DNA from: Tetracladium setigerum
Taxonomy: Eukaryota > Ascomycota > Leotiomycetes > Helotiales
NCBI GenBank assembly: GCA_031472005.1
Contig: PZJY01000004.1
Location: forward strand, 2,144,556 to 2,208,555
Length of the DNA stretch: 64,000 bases
Direction of reading: 5' to 3'
The notes beneath the pieces are model-generated. The model had not been told where the DNA came from, made no database searches, and was given only the letters and a program-made list of their open reading frames with translations. This document shows, in pieces, positions 35,211 to 47,400 of the stretch. The stretch's first letter is position 1, and each line of letters starts with the position of its first letter. The position numbers and the translations under genes are program-made.

Positions 35211-38200
35211 CTTCCTCTGGTGTGTGCGGGTCAAAGTCACAACAACAGGGATTCTACTTATTAGCCGCGCGGTTTCATGCACATGCACGTTCACTCTCTT
35301 GTGCTCTCCAACCCGTCGAACGATCGATGTTCGGGAGGCTTGAAAACTCGAGAGAGAAAATTGGGGAGGCGTCGAGCTAGAAGTTAGAACCGGCGCCTTT
35401 TTTGGTCAAGAAAAGAGAGGCGAGCAGAGAAAGGACGCAAAGGTGCAAAAAGTGGCACGCTCCCCCGTAACCTTATTTGTATCTTGGGTCGGAGGACAAT
35501 TTCCTTTTGTGAAAACGAGGCATTGATTGGAGCGCATTACGACCAAAGTTACTGTGAATAGCTACTAGTCACTGGGTGTCAATCTACTTACAGTAAGCCT
35601 AGACGGGGAGGTCAAACTCAAACTCTGTTGTAGCTATTCTTAGCTTTGTTGACCTGGGTCGTGGTCTGTGTCTGTGTCTGGGTGGTCCGGGTCAAGTCGA
35701 ACGAGAAGGAAACCTCCAGCAGCCAGCCAACTCTACTCGGTGACGGATATAACAATTAGCGGATAACAGCTCCTACCTTCTGTTCCCTCATCTCCGTGTC
35801 TTCCCCGTCACCAAGCGACATCATCACTCCGCGTTAAAACGTTTGATTGAGCGAATTTTCAGCCTTTTGTTTTGTTTTGTTTACTTTGGTCAGATTAGGA
35901 AGTTTGAAGGAAGCAAGCAAGCATGCACTCTCCCACACTCCCACCACACACCATCGTCTCTATCTTACCTTACGGAGCTTTCTCCAAACCACGCCGCAAA
36001 TCTACAGCTCGTCGTTTTGCAAGTCCCGTTCGCTATGATTCTCTTGGTCGTCCAATGATTCCAAATTGGCGAGTCTGCGTTTCCTGTGGGGTGACCGGCA
36101 CTCTTCCTTACCGAATCCTGAATAATGAATATGTTATTGATATCGCGAGTCAAACACACTGACTGTGTCGCAGCACATTTGTAAGGCCCTTCGGTGTGTG
36201 CTCCGCCAGCTCCTACATCCATTCACATCATCATCCGCTAGCCCCAATAACTCAGCTTAGTATTAACACAACACCTCGCCTACAGCCTCCAAAGGCCCGA
36301 AAGTCGTCCACAACACACACAACCCTCCTCTCCACAATTTCCATCAGCAAAAAGCGCCTTCGTCGAATCCGGATTACTCAGTGTCCCATTCATTATTCAC
36401 CCATTCTTCCTGCAAATGTGTGTTTTAAGTGCTGATGGCTGACGGCGCGCACACATAGGGCTGGACGGACGTACTGTACGTTACCATCGCCTCCTCCGTG
36501 CCGTAGAGATGCCTCGTCCTTCTCCCTTGCTTCGAAAATAGCCGCGCTTCTCCTCTGTAGACTGTAACTTCGCCGCCCGCTCATCAATGGACGGGTGGTT
36601 GGGTTTGTCAGGAGTTCTGAATACGATCTGTGCCACTGATTTGCATACCAAGTTTTCTACAGCACGTTTGGCATTCTGTATCTTAGCGGATCTACGCGCG
36701 TTGTACAGGCCTATCTACGTAACCTGTCCTGTGGTGCTTACAGTACTTTGTCAAACGATTGCGTCTCTCTCCTGCGGGGTCCCTTTTTGATTCAATTGTG
36801 TATTGCTGCAATTACTGTATCCTCTGTTTCGTTTATCTTTTCCACTACTGTACTTGCCCATGCATGATGCACTTCCTAGCTTTTACACATGAACCTCGGC
36901 GCTGGCCGGATCAGCCCGAGAGCATCGGCCTTTGTGCCGTGTATTTCCTTCTTTCCTTCCTGAATTGAACATTACTTGTCGGCCGTAGTGGGGATTCTCC
37001 CATGCAGTATCCACAACAAAAACACCTGGGGTGGTGGTGCCTGCCAAAGTAAAAGACCCCAATTATTTTTTCAAACTCAATCATTTCGAACTCCACTCCA
37101 CAATCGTTCGATAACTCGGACATCTGGGGTATCGAAACTCTCTTTTGGTCGTCTATTTTGACTACATGGGATGTAGGGGCAGGATGGTTTTAAAGTGCGC
37201 AATCTCACGGCCACTTTCCGATCTTTTTTCCCCCCTCATGGAAAAGAGTAGGGACCCATATATAATCCTTAGTACCTTCTTTGGGAAGATGTATTGTGTA
37301 TTTGTGATCCCATTATACTGGAGAACACGGCACGCATCCTTCTGTTCCCACAATGTTTCCGAGGAAATTGAGGAATTTTACGCAAAATCTCCCCCTTGCA
37401 TAGTCGAATTTCACCGAGCAAGGGACCAACCTCGTTCCTTTATATTTAACTTTCCCGTTTGTCCGAGAGATAGAGTTTTCATCGTTGAGTCGATCGCATT
37501 GCTAATTATAGAATCAATACTTATCATATCGGCTTTACAATTCGGAGAAGGAATCGTTGAGGTTGGGGTTCTTTTCATTCTCTCCTCGCGGAGTGCTCCT
37601 GCAGCTTGATTCCAACCAGAGGAAAATCGCCCTCATCAGGATACTCAGAAGATCTATGATAAATGGCTTTTCCATCTTTTACTTGCTGGCGGGGAAGTTT
37701 TCTTTTCTGTTGCTGAAAATACCCTGAGGTGAAATAGCCGTCGGCCTAAATTCATTGTTTGCCTTTCAGTGCCAGAAGTCCAGGGGAAAAGGGGGTGTAA
37801 AAAACCAGAGTTAACTCAAATAGTCAGTCTGATTTTCAGTCCAGATACTTTCTCGAGATTTGGACAGGGCGTAGTATGCTTTGAGTCAAGACATCTCGCC
37901 TTGCTAGAGATTAATGGCCGAGTGCATCTTCGGCTGATTTGAAAACCATGGAAACCATGGAAACCTAATCTATCTTGCAGGTGCGTTGAACGATTGTACA
38001 CCCAGGGTGAATATCATCATATCTGATACTAATAGTACCGCTATAGCGAGGGTGGCATGAAATCCATGTTCCTTGTATAGTCCTCTCGATGAGGTCCAGA
38101 CGAGGTGCATCATCCCCCTCTCATTCTAGGAAACGAAACCTCAATGGGAAACAAACAACTTGATTGGACTGCTCTTCTTTACATTCGTACAGTGTACAGG

Positions 38201-38619
38201 GAAAGAGTCACATAGCTTTTCCAATCAAATCCTTGAAATAAAAGCTTCCGTTTAGGCTTCAACAAACAAGCTGATGGTCCGCGAGAATCTGCCTCGCACC
38301 CCCCTTGCCCCTTCACGCACCAAAACCTTAAGCGAAGGGTGGCCGCGACAACCTCGTGCCAGCTGCAATAGGACTCGATGATAGCGTAACAGGCAACCAA
38401 ACCTTTACGTTGTACCTTTTGTTTTATCCGAACAAATAAAGAGTATGGAAGAGAGGGAGGATCTGCACATTGGTTGACAGCTACGCTACAAGTGCTCGCT
38501 TTACCAGGCAAATGACTCGACCTTGCAGGATAGTGATGACGAGTCTTTAACACTTCGACCTTCATTACATACAGTACATGTGCTTTCGAAAAGAAAAGAG
38601 AGACACAGCAAAAGCACTC

Positions 38620-39628
38620 TCACAACAGAGACTTCCACCCACCCATCTCCGGCTTCTCCAACCCAAGATGCGCCGTAACCTGCGCCAAATGATCAACACC
38701 AAAGAAAGCCTCCTTCTGCCCCTTTTCATCCGTAGCCACAAACCAAGGCAATCCAAATGCGCCATCCGCTAGTGCTTCGTCGGTATTCTTGGTCAGTAAT
38801 TCTTTCCCCTCCTTTCCTAACATCTCCATCACTGTACTCACATAACCAAGTTAGCGAGCACACCCCATCATAACTATCAAAAATCTAGAACCCCACACGG
38901 GAAGATCGCAACTACGCAAGGAATATATCAAAAATAAAGGAGAGTATACCTTTCATAGTGATATCCCTTCCGACCACTCCGTTCAGAATACCCTCAATCT
39001 CACCCTTCTCATAAACCTTCCTATGCTCAACCCAGAATTCTCTCAGGACTTCGTCCAAGACCTTGATCAATACGCGCTGTTTCTCAGCTTCACTCCCAGC
39101 AGTTACAACAGTTAGTGCGCATAAAGCGCGCATGATGGTCAATGTCAGTGGTGGGAAGCCTTCTGGCATCGTTGGCGCTATTGGTACTTTGAATGCTTTT
39201 ACTAGGTGTTCGCGGTCTTTATTAATCCATTTGTCTTTGTCTGTGGAAGGCATGGTTAGTTTTGAACTGTTTATTTATTGCAAGGCATAGAGGTAATAAT
39301 TCGGAAGAGAAGAGGTGGCTGAGGATGTAAAGGAGAAGAAGAGGAGGGAGGTAACGCAACTCTTAATACTAATCGGCGGAGTGTTTCCACATGCTTTCAT
39401 TATCCCTCCCAGGAATACTGGGACGTATGTGATATCGCATTTGGAGAAGACGGGATCATTCTGTTTTTTCAATTAATTTTTGAACTTAAGACTTCTTCCT
39501 GTGATTGCATCACAGAACAATAGAAAGAATATGAAGAGGAAGAACGACCATACCTGCAAAACCCAATAGGCAATATAACCAAATGGACTCACAACATCCA
39601 CATATAACTTCAACTTAGGAGACGACAT
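38620..39628 (-). CDS. Kappa-class glutathione S-transferase (DsbA-like)
   Basis: Exons 39628-39554, 39460-39361, 39240-38950 and 38831-38620 give 225 residues, the family's usual length. The N-terminus MSSPKLKLYVDVVSPFGYIA is the DsbA/thioredoxin strand with the Ser-Pro-Phe active-site loop of GST kappa and 2-hydroxychromene-2-carboxylate isomerases. It is followed by CDITYVPVFLGGIMKACGNT and NKDKWINKDREHLVK. The C-terminal exon carries GAFGLPWFVATDEKGQKEAF and FFGVDHLAQVTAHLGL, the conserved glutathione-binding end. The family conjugates glutathione in mitochondria or peroxisomes; I see no clear targeting signal. The second intron uses a weak GTTGCG donor, but its removal is required to join SIK to NKDKW. 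Confidence 0.93.
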
Positions 39629-40166
39629 CTCACTGGTGAAGCCTTCTATTCGAGATTCCGAAAACTAGGGATACAGTGCAGAAAGAAAGCTTTACTGAGG
39701 TTTCCAAAAGTGATCAAGCTTTTCAAATCCATGCACCTTGATGATGTAAACCGAAGTGATTATTGTGTGCAAGTAAAAGAAGATGGGAGTTTCGGACGTC
39801 TTGAGAGATGTCAACGGTTGACCAAAAGCCGAGGCTCATGTGTTGCGGGGTGAACGCTAGGGACGAAGCCGAAAATAAGCGAGAAAGGGAGGAGGAGGCT
39901 GACCAAAATGAAGGCCCAGAGGAAGGAAGTATGAAATGTTCTCTTTCTAGAGTAGTTGCCTTTCGACCGACTGGTCTACACAATTCAAAATTAGCTACAA
40001 AAACCGACGCCATTAGGTACAAATTATTCTGTATTCTATGTTGAGCCTGGGTGGGTATCTCCAATTTACTGTAAGGCTTGCCTTTCCCAACTCCTCGCTC
40101 CAAACAAAAAACAATCTGAAAAGCTCTGTCTGATGGCACAAAAAATCGTGACCAATCTACCCTTTC
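39629..40166. other. Promoter of the kappa GST gene
   Basis: This 538-base gap separates the GST gene 5' end from the 3' end of the DDHD gene, both on the minus strand. It should hold the GST promoter and the DDHD 3' UTR. Open frames here overlap on both strands and look like chance. Confidence 0.45.
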
Positions 40167-43067
40167 CTAAGCCTTGTGTGGTGTCTTTTTCACAGCTCTC
40201 ATATTTGGCAATGTCTTTTGCTTGCCCGGTTCTCTCCCCACCTCTGTGACCAAGAGTCGGATGAACTCTTTCTTCTCCCAATAGCTACTATGAGCTCCCA
40301 ACATGTCAAGATACGCAATATCAAAAGGACCGCCACCCGAACTCAAAAGCCAATCAATTTGGCAGTTGTCGTTCAGCAAATAAAATTTCTTCTCAGCGAT
40401 TTCTTCCCTGGTGAAATCATGAATTTCCATTTCTAGTTGAGAGGGCAATCGAGCAATGGTCGCAGGCTTCGCAACTTGGCCGACAGCAAGATCAACGGGA
40501 GCCGCGAGCCCAGGTGTAACAGACTGGATAGCATTTCCAATACCTTCGAAAAATCCAGTCGTCGCACTAGGGACATATGCATCCTTCAAAGCTGCGGCGT
40601 AAGCAGGATCGACAGTCGCGTTGAGACGATATGCCACTGGGTCATTGCAGTGTATGATGTTGTAGATATTATCGACAGCAAGGCATCCAAAAGTTCCAGC
40701 CTCTCCAACGATGGTTTTGTCCTCGTCATCTCCAAACTCAGCTCCTTTCTTGTTCTGGCCTTTCCGAGGACATAACTTCCCGCGCTCAAGGAGTAAGAAG
40801 AATCCACAAGGGCTGCCAGCAGTAAAGAGGTTGGTAGTGTTGAAATCGAAATGTTTTGTGTTGACTTCTTTACTACTCAGGTCTAGAGAAGAGATATGTG
40901 TAGGCTGTTGACTCAGTATCTCAAGAGCCATTGCACTTCCCAGAGAGTGGGCGATGATGTGAACTCGGCCATGATTTTGGAAGCCCGGATTATTCTTGCA
41001 CCAAAGCATGTACACCCGATTCGCTTCTCTGACGACTGCTTGGATCATTTTGTCTTTGTGATGTGACATGTAGAACGGGATATCAAGCATTACATCTGAT
41101 ATCATGTTTCGTACTGCTGGAATAGTATCCGGAGTGATCTCCTGTAGAGTGAAATCTGCCCCGCCACTATCTTTATCCCCATCCATTCGAGGTCCACCAT
41201 CGTCAAAGGAAAGGTTAGAGCGCCAGTTAACAGGCAAAACCATGATTCCACCCAGATCCTCTCGAAGCACCTTCTTTACAGCTTCTGTACCAAGTTCAAC
41301 ATTGACTGATCTTCGAACGGAGTTGCAAGCATGGGTGAAGTTGAATGATTCAACTCGCTCAGAGAGCTTTTGCCCGATTCCATGAATTACCAAACACAAA
41401 TCTGTAACATTAGGTGTCTCATCTTGTGATTTGCAAGCTGGGCAAACATCTGCGTTGGTCGATTGTTCCGCACCACTGACTGGTATCTTAGCAGTGGCTT
41501 TTTTGGTTTCAACAGCCTTTTTGGGAGGATGAATCTTTTCCCAAGCGTTGCGATCGAAGCCTCGAATAACTTGTACGCCAACAGCTCTGCCTTTTCTAAT
41601 TTTCTGCAGAGGCTTCCGGCCATAGTAAGCTGAAGGTTGCAAAGTTGGTTTGAGGATGAACGCGTTGACGGCATCTTTGTATATAACCTGGCAGTTGGGA
41701 TACTTTTTCTTGATGATCTTTGCTTCAGCTGGCGTTTCCACATCAAGATTTCCTTCGGCAGCGGCCTCGCCTCGGAAACATCGTGCAGCACATTGTGGGT
41801 CAGCAGACAAGAGGTGCTTCTTTGGATTGGAGCTTTCATCTTTCGGCCACAGACGGTGAGCAATCTTCTCTTCGCCAGCAGCACCCACGTCAACAGCGCA
41901 AGCAAGTTCATCGCTCCATGTTTGTGACCAAGGTCTCAACTCGACATATCCCATCTCCAGTTGATTTGCCACTACAGGCTCCACAGGGAGCATAGTATCT
42001 TTGTAGAACCATGTAGCTCGTACCACAGGCACGGTATCATGAACATGTGCCCAGTAAATGGGTTTCATCAGAAGTGTTGGTAGCTCGACAAGATACAACT
42101 TTGAAACACCGACAGGAACATCCAAGTAATTATTTGCGTTTTGATGAGACTTGCATTGATGGTCGCTTACTGGCAAAATCTCGGTTGAATCCCGCTCATG
42201 ACCTTTCATGAGAGCCGATTTACGGCCTCTCTTAGTTTCATTTTTTGGCGCTGATCCATCTTCTTGACCAAAAGTATCAGGATGGCTGGATCTGGGTCGC
42301 GGACTGGCACTCCGAGAAGGTAATTTCACGAATGGTAGACCAGTTGTGCCCGCATCACCAATGCGAGGTAAGCTGGATGGTGTGGAATCTGAAGCCAGTG
42401 AAGATGGTCTGAATTCACTCTCTGTTCGTATCTTTTGGGATTTGGTGGACTGGCCGAACTTTTCAATATCCAGCGGTGCTACTGAACCTTCATTGCCATT
42501 CCCTAGAGTATGTCCTTGCCTGCCTCTTTGTTGCTTCGCATTCGAGGGCCCAGATCCCGAGAAAAAGAGTTCATTGGAGGTAGATTCTTGGTCAAGGGAG
42601 CCACCTGTGATTCCTATACTTCGTCCAACTTCCGGGGATTGGGTGGATTCCATGCTGATCTCTAGATTTTTCTTACTTGATTTACCTTCCGCACGAATTC
42701 CCGTATTATTTGTGCCACCATGTCCCACTATCTCAGTATTGAGAGCACTACCTGCTTCATGTCCCCCAGACCCGGATTCAGTCTCCTTGTGTATTCCCTT
42801 GTCCTGGTCCGTCGCCACACCCAACCATGCCTCTTCGAGAGCGTTATTATCGCGAGCCGAGAAAGGTAATGGGGAGTGAAGAGCAGGCTTTGATTCCGAT
42901 CCCGTGGGAATGGGGACAGCAGATAGGGGATCGTCGACCGAGTAGGTGGCGTAATAGAAGTATTGAGCTTTCAAATCGGGAATGTCATCCGTGACTTTGG
43001 AATTAGAGAAGGAGACACTTCGACCGAGATGGCATGTCGGGCCAAACGTATGGGTTTGTGGAGGCAT
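40167..43067 (-). CDS. DDHD-domain phospholipase (phosphatidic-acid-preferring PLA1 family)
   Basis: One uninterrupted frame of 966 residues. The catalytic part begins near residue 560 with NVTDLCLVIHGIGQKLSERV, the alpha/beta-hydrolase start of the family. The nucleophile Ser lies in HIIAHSLGSAMALEIL, near residue 706. The DDHD domain follows with LFTAGSPCGFFLLLERG, NIIHCNDPVAYRLN, and a C-terminal His/Asp region around IDWLL and MLGAHSSYWEKKEFIRLL. The first 350 residues are Ser/Gly/Glu-rich and look disordered, with a WWE-like stretch (AHVHDTVPVVRATWFYKD). The yeast relative is Ddl1, which hydrolyses phospholipids including mitochondrial ones. Targeting is not evident from sequence. The neighbour on the left is unrelated in function. 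Confidence 0.92.
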   Translation of the reverse strand: MPPQTHTFGPTCHLGRSVSFSNSKVTDDIPDLKAQYFYYATYSVDDPLSAVPIPTGSESKPALHSPLPFSARDNNALEEAWLGVATDQDKGIHKETESGSGGHEAGSALNTEIVGHGGTNNTGIRAEGKSSKKNLEISMESTQSPEVGRSIGITGGSLDQESTSNELFFSGSGPSNAKQQRGRQGHTLGNGNEGSVAPLDIEKFGQSTKSQKIRTESEFRPSSLASDSTPSSLPRIGDAGTTGLPFVKLPSRSASPRPRSSHPDTFGQEDGSAPKNETKRGRKSALMKGHERDSTEILPVSDHQCKSHQNANNYLDVPVGVSKLYLVELPTLLMKPIYWAHVHDTVPVVRATWFYKDTMLPVEPVVANQLEMGYVELRPWSQTWSDELACAVDVGAAGEEKIAHRLWPKDESSNPKKHLLSADPQCAARCFRGEAAAEGNLDVETPAEAKIIKKKYPNCQVIYKDAVNAFILKPTLQPSAYYGRKPLQKIRKGRAVGVQVIRGFDRNAWEKIHPPKKAVETKKATAKIPVSGAEQSTNADVCPACKSQDETPNVTDLCLVIHGIGQKLSERVESFNFTHACNSVRRSVNVELGTEAVKKVLREDLGGIMVLPVNWRSNLSFDDGGPRMDGDKDSGGADFTLQEITPDTIPAVRNMISDVMLDIPFYMSHHKDKMIQAVVREANRVYMLWCKNNPGFQNHGRVHIIAHSLGSAMALEILSQQPTHISSLDLSSKEVNTKHFDFNTTNLFTAGSPCGFFLLLERGKLCPRKGQNKKGAEFGDDEDKTIVGEAGTFGCLAVDNIYNIIHCNDPVAYRLNATVDPAYAAALKDAYVPSATTGFFEGIGNAIQSVTPGLAAPVDLAVGQVAKPATIARLPSQLEMEIHDFTREEIAEKKFYLLNDNCQIDWLLSSGGGPFDIAYLDMLGAHSSYWEKKEFIRLLVTEVGREPGKQKTLPNMRAVKKTPHKA

Positions 43068-44492
43068 AGCGAACTATGGCCATCAATTAGCTTCTGGGGT
43101 AGGAGCAACAGAGTATTGAACGACTTGCTGCAGATGTCTGTGGCCCTGCTCAGCCTGCCTAGTGGAATGTCAAATGATGTAGCAGGAAGAAAAGAAGACC
43201 CAACGATTCGAATAGCAAAGGCTCAAAGGAAGAGGTTAAGGTGAGCAAGGGCTCGTTGGCTCTACGAGGAGAGGTGATGGAAGGACTGGGAGGGAGAAGC
43301 TGAGGATTGAACAACAATCACTTGTAGAGTCTCCGCGTATGCTGCAACAGTAATACGGCAATGTGTCACAAGCGGTCAGAGGTAAGACATCAAAATAATG
43401 CAGGAGGCTACGTTGCCTTGTTGAGGCAGCCGTAACACTCCAACAGCTGGGGAGGGAGAAGTTTAGCTTCACCCAAGTTGACCGCCGTCACTTTTTACTT
43501 TGGGGAGATGACGTTGCCAATCTTTGGATGTGCCAAGCTCGTCTCTGGACTCCCCATGTACTGTACGCCACACAATCAACATAGAGCCTATGTAAGATCT
43601 TACGTGGGCACCTACCTTATGTATCTCGACTCTTTAGAATGGGAGATTTGAGTAAACATCAGCCTTTTCTACTAATATATATAATACTATATATGATGTG
43701 GAAGGTTAGTGCGGGGAGTTTTCCACAACCGCGACGCTTCCGCCCTCAAGCACATACATGTCCCTGAAAAAAAAAACGACTTTTTCAAATGTATTTTTTA
43801 TTTTCTAATCAATCTGATTGTCAATTAACCCTCATGGTCATTGGCAGAAGAACTCATCCAGTCTCCTGTTCGAGAACATGGCGATCGCGTTGGTGGGCCT
43901 TCCATCACATCAACTCTAACAATTGCGATACTGTAACTGAAAAAACAAGACCGCCAGCCCAGATCTACCTGCACTTCGACAGATTTGAGCGCAACTCAAA
44001 TTTAGGAACCGGAGACTACTTCCTGCCAAAAAAAGTGAGTATGGGGAGGCAATACGAAAGAGCGAGAGGTCTTACATGTCTCAAGAGAAACACAAACGAC
44101 TCTCCAGAAGAGAAACATATCTGTCGCCTTGCAGTGCACACTACTAGTTAAGCCCCATCCCGTCTCAGTGATACGATACGGACTTGTGTGGCTTATGTAG
44201 TTGTTGGCGCGATAGATCTTTGCAATAAAAGATGAATGGCAAGGTGAAAGATAATCCGTAGTGCTGTTGCAGGTGAAATAGCAACCATCGAAATTGAGTC
44301 ATTCTGAGCCACTTTTCATGCTACTAAGATGTGCCAGTTCTGTGTAAGCTGTGCTTAAAAGAATCGTCATGATCAATGGTGCTTTTTGCCGAAAAAAGAC
44401 GAGGCGAGTGAAAGTAGTCATACAAAATCGAACACGCTGAGGTATTGGCCATAATTATTGCAGATGGGAAGAGCAACGAGAAGATGGTATGC
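43068..44492. other. Promoter of the DDHD gene
   Basis: About 1.4 kb between the DDHD gene 5' end and the 3' end of the next minus-strand gene. It includes an A/T-rich stretch at 43672-43698 (TATATATAATACTATATA) and a ten-base A run near 43768. The short frames it contains resemble nothing known. Confidence 0.45.
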
Positions 44493-47400
44493 TCAGGATG
44501 TATCGGCGTAAAAGTCTTGAACAGGCTTTAGTCCTCCATACGGATCGCCAGAACCCTCACGACGAGTAAAATCCTCGCTTGGCTGTTGATTGTCATGGGA
44601 GATGCCACGGCCATTGAGAATTTCTTCTGCTGGCTTGCGTTCTCTGTTTCTCTTCGAGATATGAACCTTTTCATTAACCGAGAGACGAATGTCTTGGAGT
44701 CGAAGAAGGATACCCTCAACTCCGCCAAGTAGCTCCAGAATCTGTTCAATGTCGAAAAGCAACTTGAGGATGACGGTGTCAGCGTTACAGAAAGTGCGTA
44801 TAGCCATGTGGCTAGCAACAACCTTCCAGTTGTAAAGCATCGAATTGACTCGGATTCCATCGCCAGCTCGCCCGCCGTGGAACCGGAAGTTGTGTTGATT
44901 GACAGATATCAATTCTCGTTGCGTAGCCTGGTCATACATGAACTCAACAACACTTGGGCGGCCTTTACTCTTCCAATGATCATACGTCTTCTTGATCGAG
45001 TCAATGGCAATGCGACCCTGCTTGAATTGATTCATGAGGAAGCAGTTTGCGGTGTGGACAAGCATGAGCTCCAACTCCATGTAAAGTCTGGCTTGCTCTG
45101 GGGGGCCAATAGATACGGCAAGAATTGTAATCTTTGAGTGCTTGTTCGACTTCAACTGGCTGGTTTTGCTTGGGCTTATATCTGCTTTCTCAGCCTGCTA
45201 CTAATTAGTACTAAGGTTCGCAGAGGACATGATACAACGTACAAATTGGTCGAGCTTACTCCTGAGCTTGCCCATAACAGAGGTCTTTGTTGCAGAATCT
45301 TGCTTCTTGTCCACGGAAGCTTTCTTCGTGTGACAATTTTTGATGTTGTTAAGCTCACTCGGAGAGTTTCCAAGCCAGCCACCCTGGCCGAACATCTTCT
45401 TCATTGGAGATCGAGAACGCTTCATTGGCTTAATGATAGGGGAGTCGTACTCATCGTTTGGATCCTTGCAGTCGGCAATTCTCTGATCCACGGTCGGCTG
45501 ATTAGTTTGTTGACTGGACAAGTTAGAAGACTTAGTACCCGAGTTGACTGCTAAAATTTGACGGGGGGCGTGACTGCCGGCTTGGTATCGATGGTTTCCA
45601 ACAGGCTCTGATCCCGATTCATGGCCACTATGGCGAGCGCAACAGGACTTGGACTCAGAATTGAGGGCAAAATCACGGGCGTTCTGATTAGTCGGAGACT
45701 GTGCATTAACATCGACCGACTGACGTCCACGGTAGGACATCGAAACCGGGCCGTGAGAACGGGTATCACTTCGAGCACTTGTGCGCGAGGGAGAGTGGGC
45801 GTAAGAACCTCGAGCTTGGCGCTCACGGTGTTGGACACTTTCCTGTTGTCGACCACGGCGAGCACGGCCTACTGACATTGCTTCTCTATCGTGATCTCCA
45901 TAATAGTACGAAGGAATAGTATCTGGGCTGGGGCTTCTTCGGCGACCCTCAGGAAATCGACCAGGAACCATGCTTGGAGACGATTCGCTTCTGAGATGTC
46001 TGTGACTGGTCCGGGCGTTGGAGACTTCTAGAAAGTTTGGTCGCGCCTTGTCCTCAGAGCCCGCACTGTTCGAAAATTGTCTTGGATTGGGAACTATGTC
46101 GTTTTGACTGTCAATGAAGGCGGTGAATGTAGTTTGTCGGGCCAGGTTGTCATAAGGCGAGCCCGGCTCGAATTCGTAAGGGCTTGGAATAACTTTGCGT
46201 TGACCATTGGCATATGATCTAATGCGAAGTTAGCTTTCGTATCGCAGACTCTGAGCATCACTTACGGGTTGTAGGGGGCATGCGCCCTCTCCTTTCCAGT
46301 AAATGGATTCGCCATGTTGTTCTTTTTGTCGATGGCAACGAAATTACCAATGATCTCCGTCGAAGGCTCAGCGAGATCGCTCGAAGTTTGGGTAGAGATC
46401 TCCGCGAGAGCCTTTTCAGCGTCAATCTTATCGAAATATCTTGCGTAGGGGGACCTCCCTGAATAGCCGCTCTTGATCGATGAGCTGTCCGAGTCAACGA
46501 TGTATGGGATTTCGCTCTTAGGTCGATACTGGGTATCCTGATTGTGGTGAACTACTTCGTGACGATCGGTGTTATTGTGTCGCTTGACCGAGGATGAACG
46601 AGGAGGGAAAGCAGGGCCGCTTGGCTGGTAAGCAATGGGATGCTTCACGCCTCGACCAGATTCAAATGACTGTCTGCCGCTTCGCATAGAGTGCGCAGGC
46701 TGGCTAGGTGACATGCGCGAACGTGTTGGACTTCTGCTGTAGTTGTCCATGAAGCCGTTCGAAGTACGACCACGTGAATCACTCTTGATGTTGTCAATGT
46801 TGCTTAAGTTGCGGAAGAAAAGCTCTATAGCAGCCTGTGATTGACAAAGTCGATTGGTGGATGCCTGAGATTGCCTGGGATTTGTTCTGAAAGCAAGGGA
46901 ATTTTTGCTTGGGTCGCGTCGACGATAGCGTTTTTGTTTTGTTGGAGTGCTTTCTTGAGCAGTAAAACCCGACGCACAGACCAATTCTTTCTGACTTTCA
47001 CAATTAAGCGAAGAGGATGGGTTCACTTCGTCTTCGAATGCGAAGGCATCACTGGCATCAAGAGAACTCGGAAAGCTGAATTCTGAGGTGGAAATGGAGT
47101 TAGTACTGCGCTTAATGCTAGTTTCGGATGATATGTCCACCGACGTGATTTTTATATGCACTGTCGAAGGTTGCGTACTTTCGGTAGTCGAAGAAGAAAT
47201 TGGATGCTCTGCTGGTCCCCTTGATAAAGAAACACCTCCTTCACTCAAGGTTCGGGTCAGAAGCGAACGTAGCTGGTCTGCTTTCAGCGAGAGGTCTACC
47301 GTAGGAATCTTGAATAGAGGACCAGGCAATAGTGGCAGAGAAGATGTAAGGGGAGTGAACGGTGGCGTGTCGATTTGCGGAGTGAATTCTTGCAGAATAT

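Larger units (their letters stand above)
33233..38619. other. 5.4 kb gap between converging genes
   Basis: The C2H2 factor (+) and the kappa GST (-) both end towards this region, so it holds no promoter for either. No coding frame resembles a known family. It contains an 18-bp palindrome (34229-34246), three TACTCCGTAC-type motifs (34165-34803) and A/T-rich TATA-like sequence near 34815-34850. There is also a (TC)10 tract at 35191-35210, a TTTTG repeat near 35867 and C/T-rich leader-like sequence up to 36400. Frames of 79 codons (35923-36162) and 154 codons (37145-37609) on the plus strand are unproven. The promoter-like and leader-like features hint at an unrecognised transcript. Confidence 0.4.

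Noticed and set aside
35923..36162. 79-codon frame MHSPTLPPHTIVSILPYGAF and on
   Set aside because: It follows leader-like DNA and might be a small gene, but nothing beyond its start supports translation.
37145..37609. 154-codon plus-strand frame in the large gap
   Set aside because: No family resemblance and mixed hydrophobic and charged stretches; possible but not supported as a gene.
39723..40139. 138-codon minus-strand frame between GST and DDHD genes
   Set aside because: It overlaps the GST promoter, has no known motif and is opposed by another frame; it looks like chance.
46258..46497. Antisense and alternate frames inside the 1540-residue protein gene
   Set aside because: Shadows of the coding exons; splice phases support only the frame reported.
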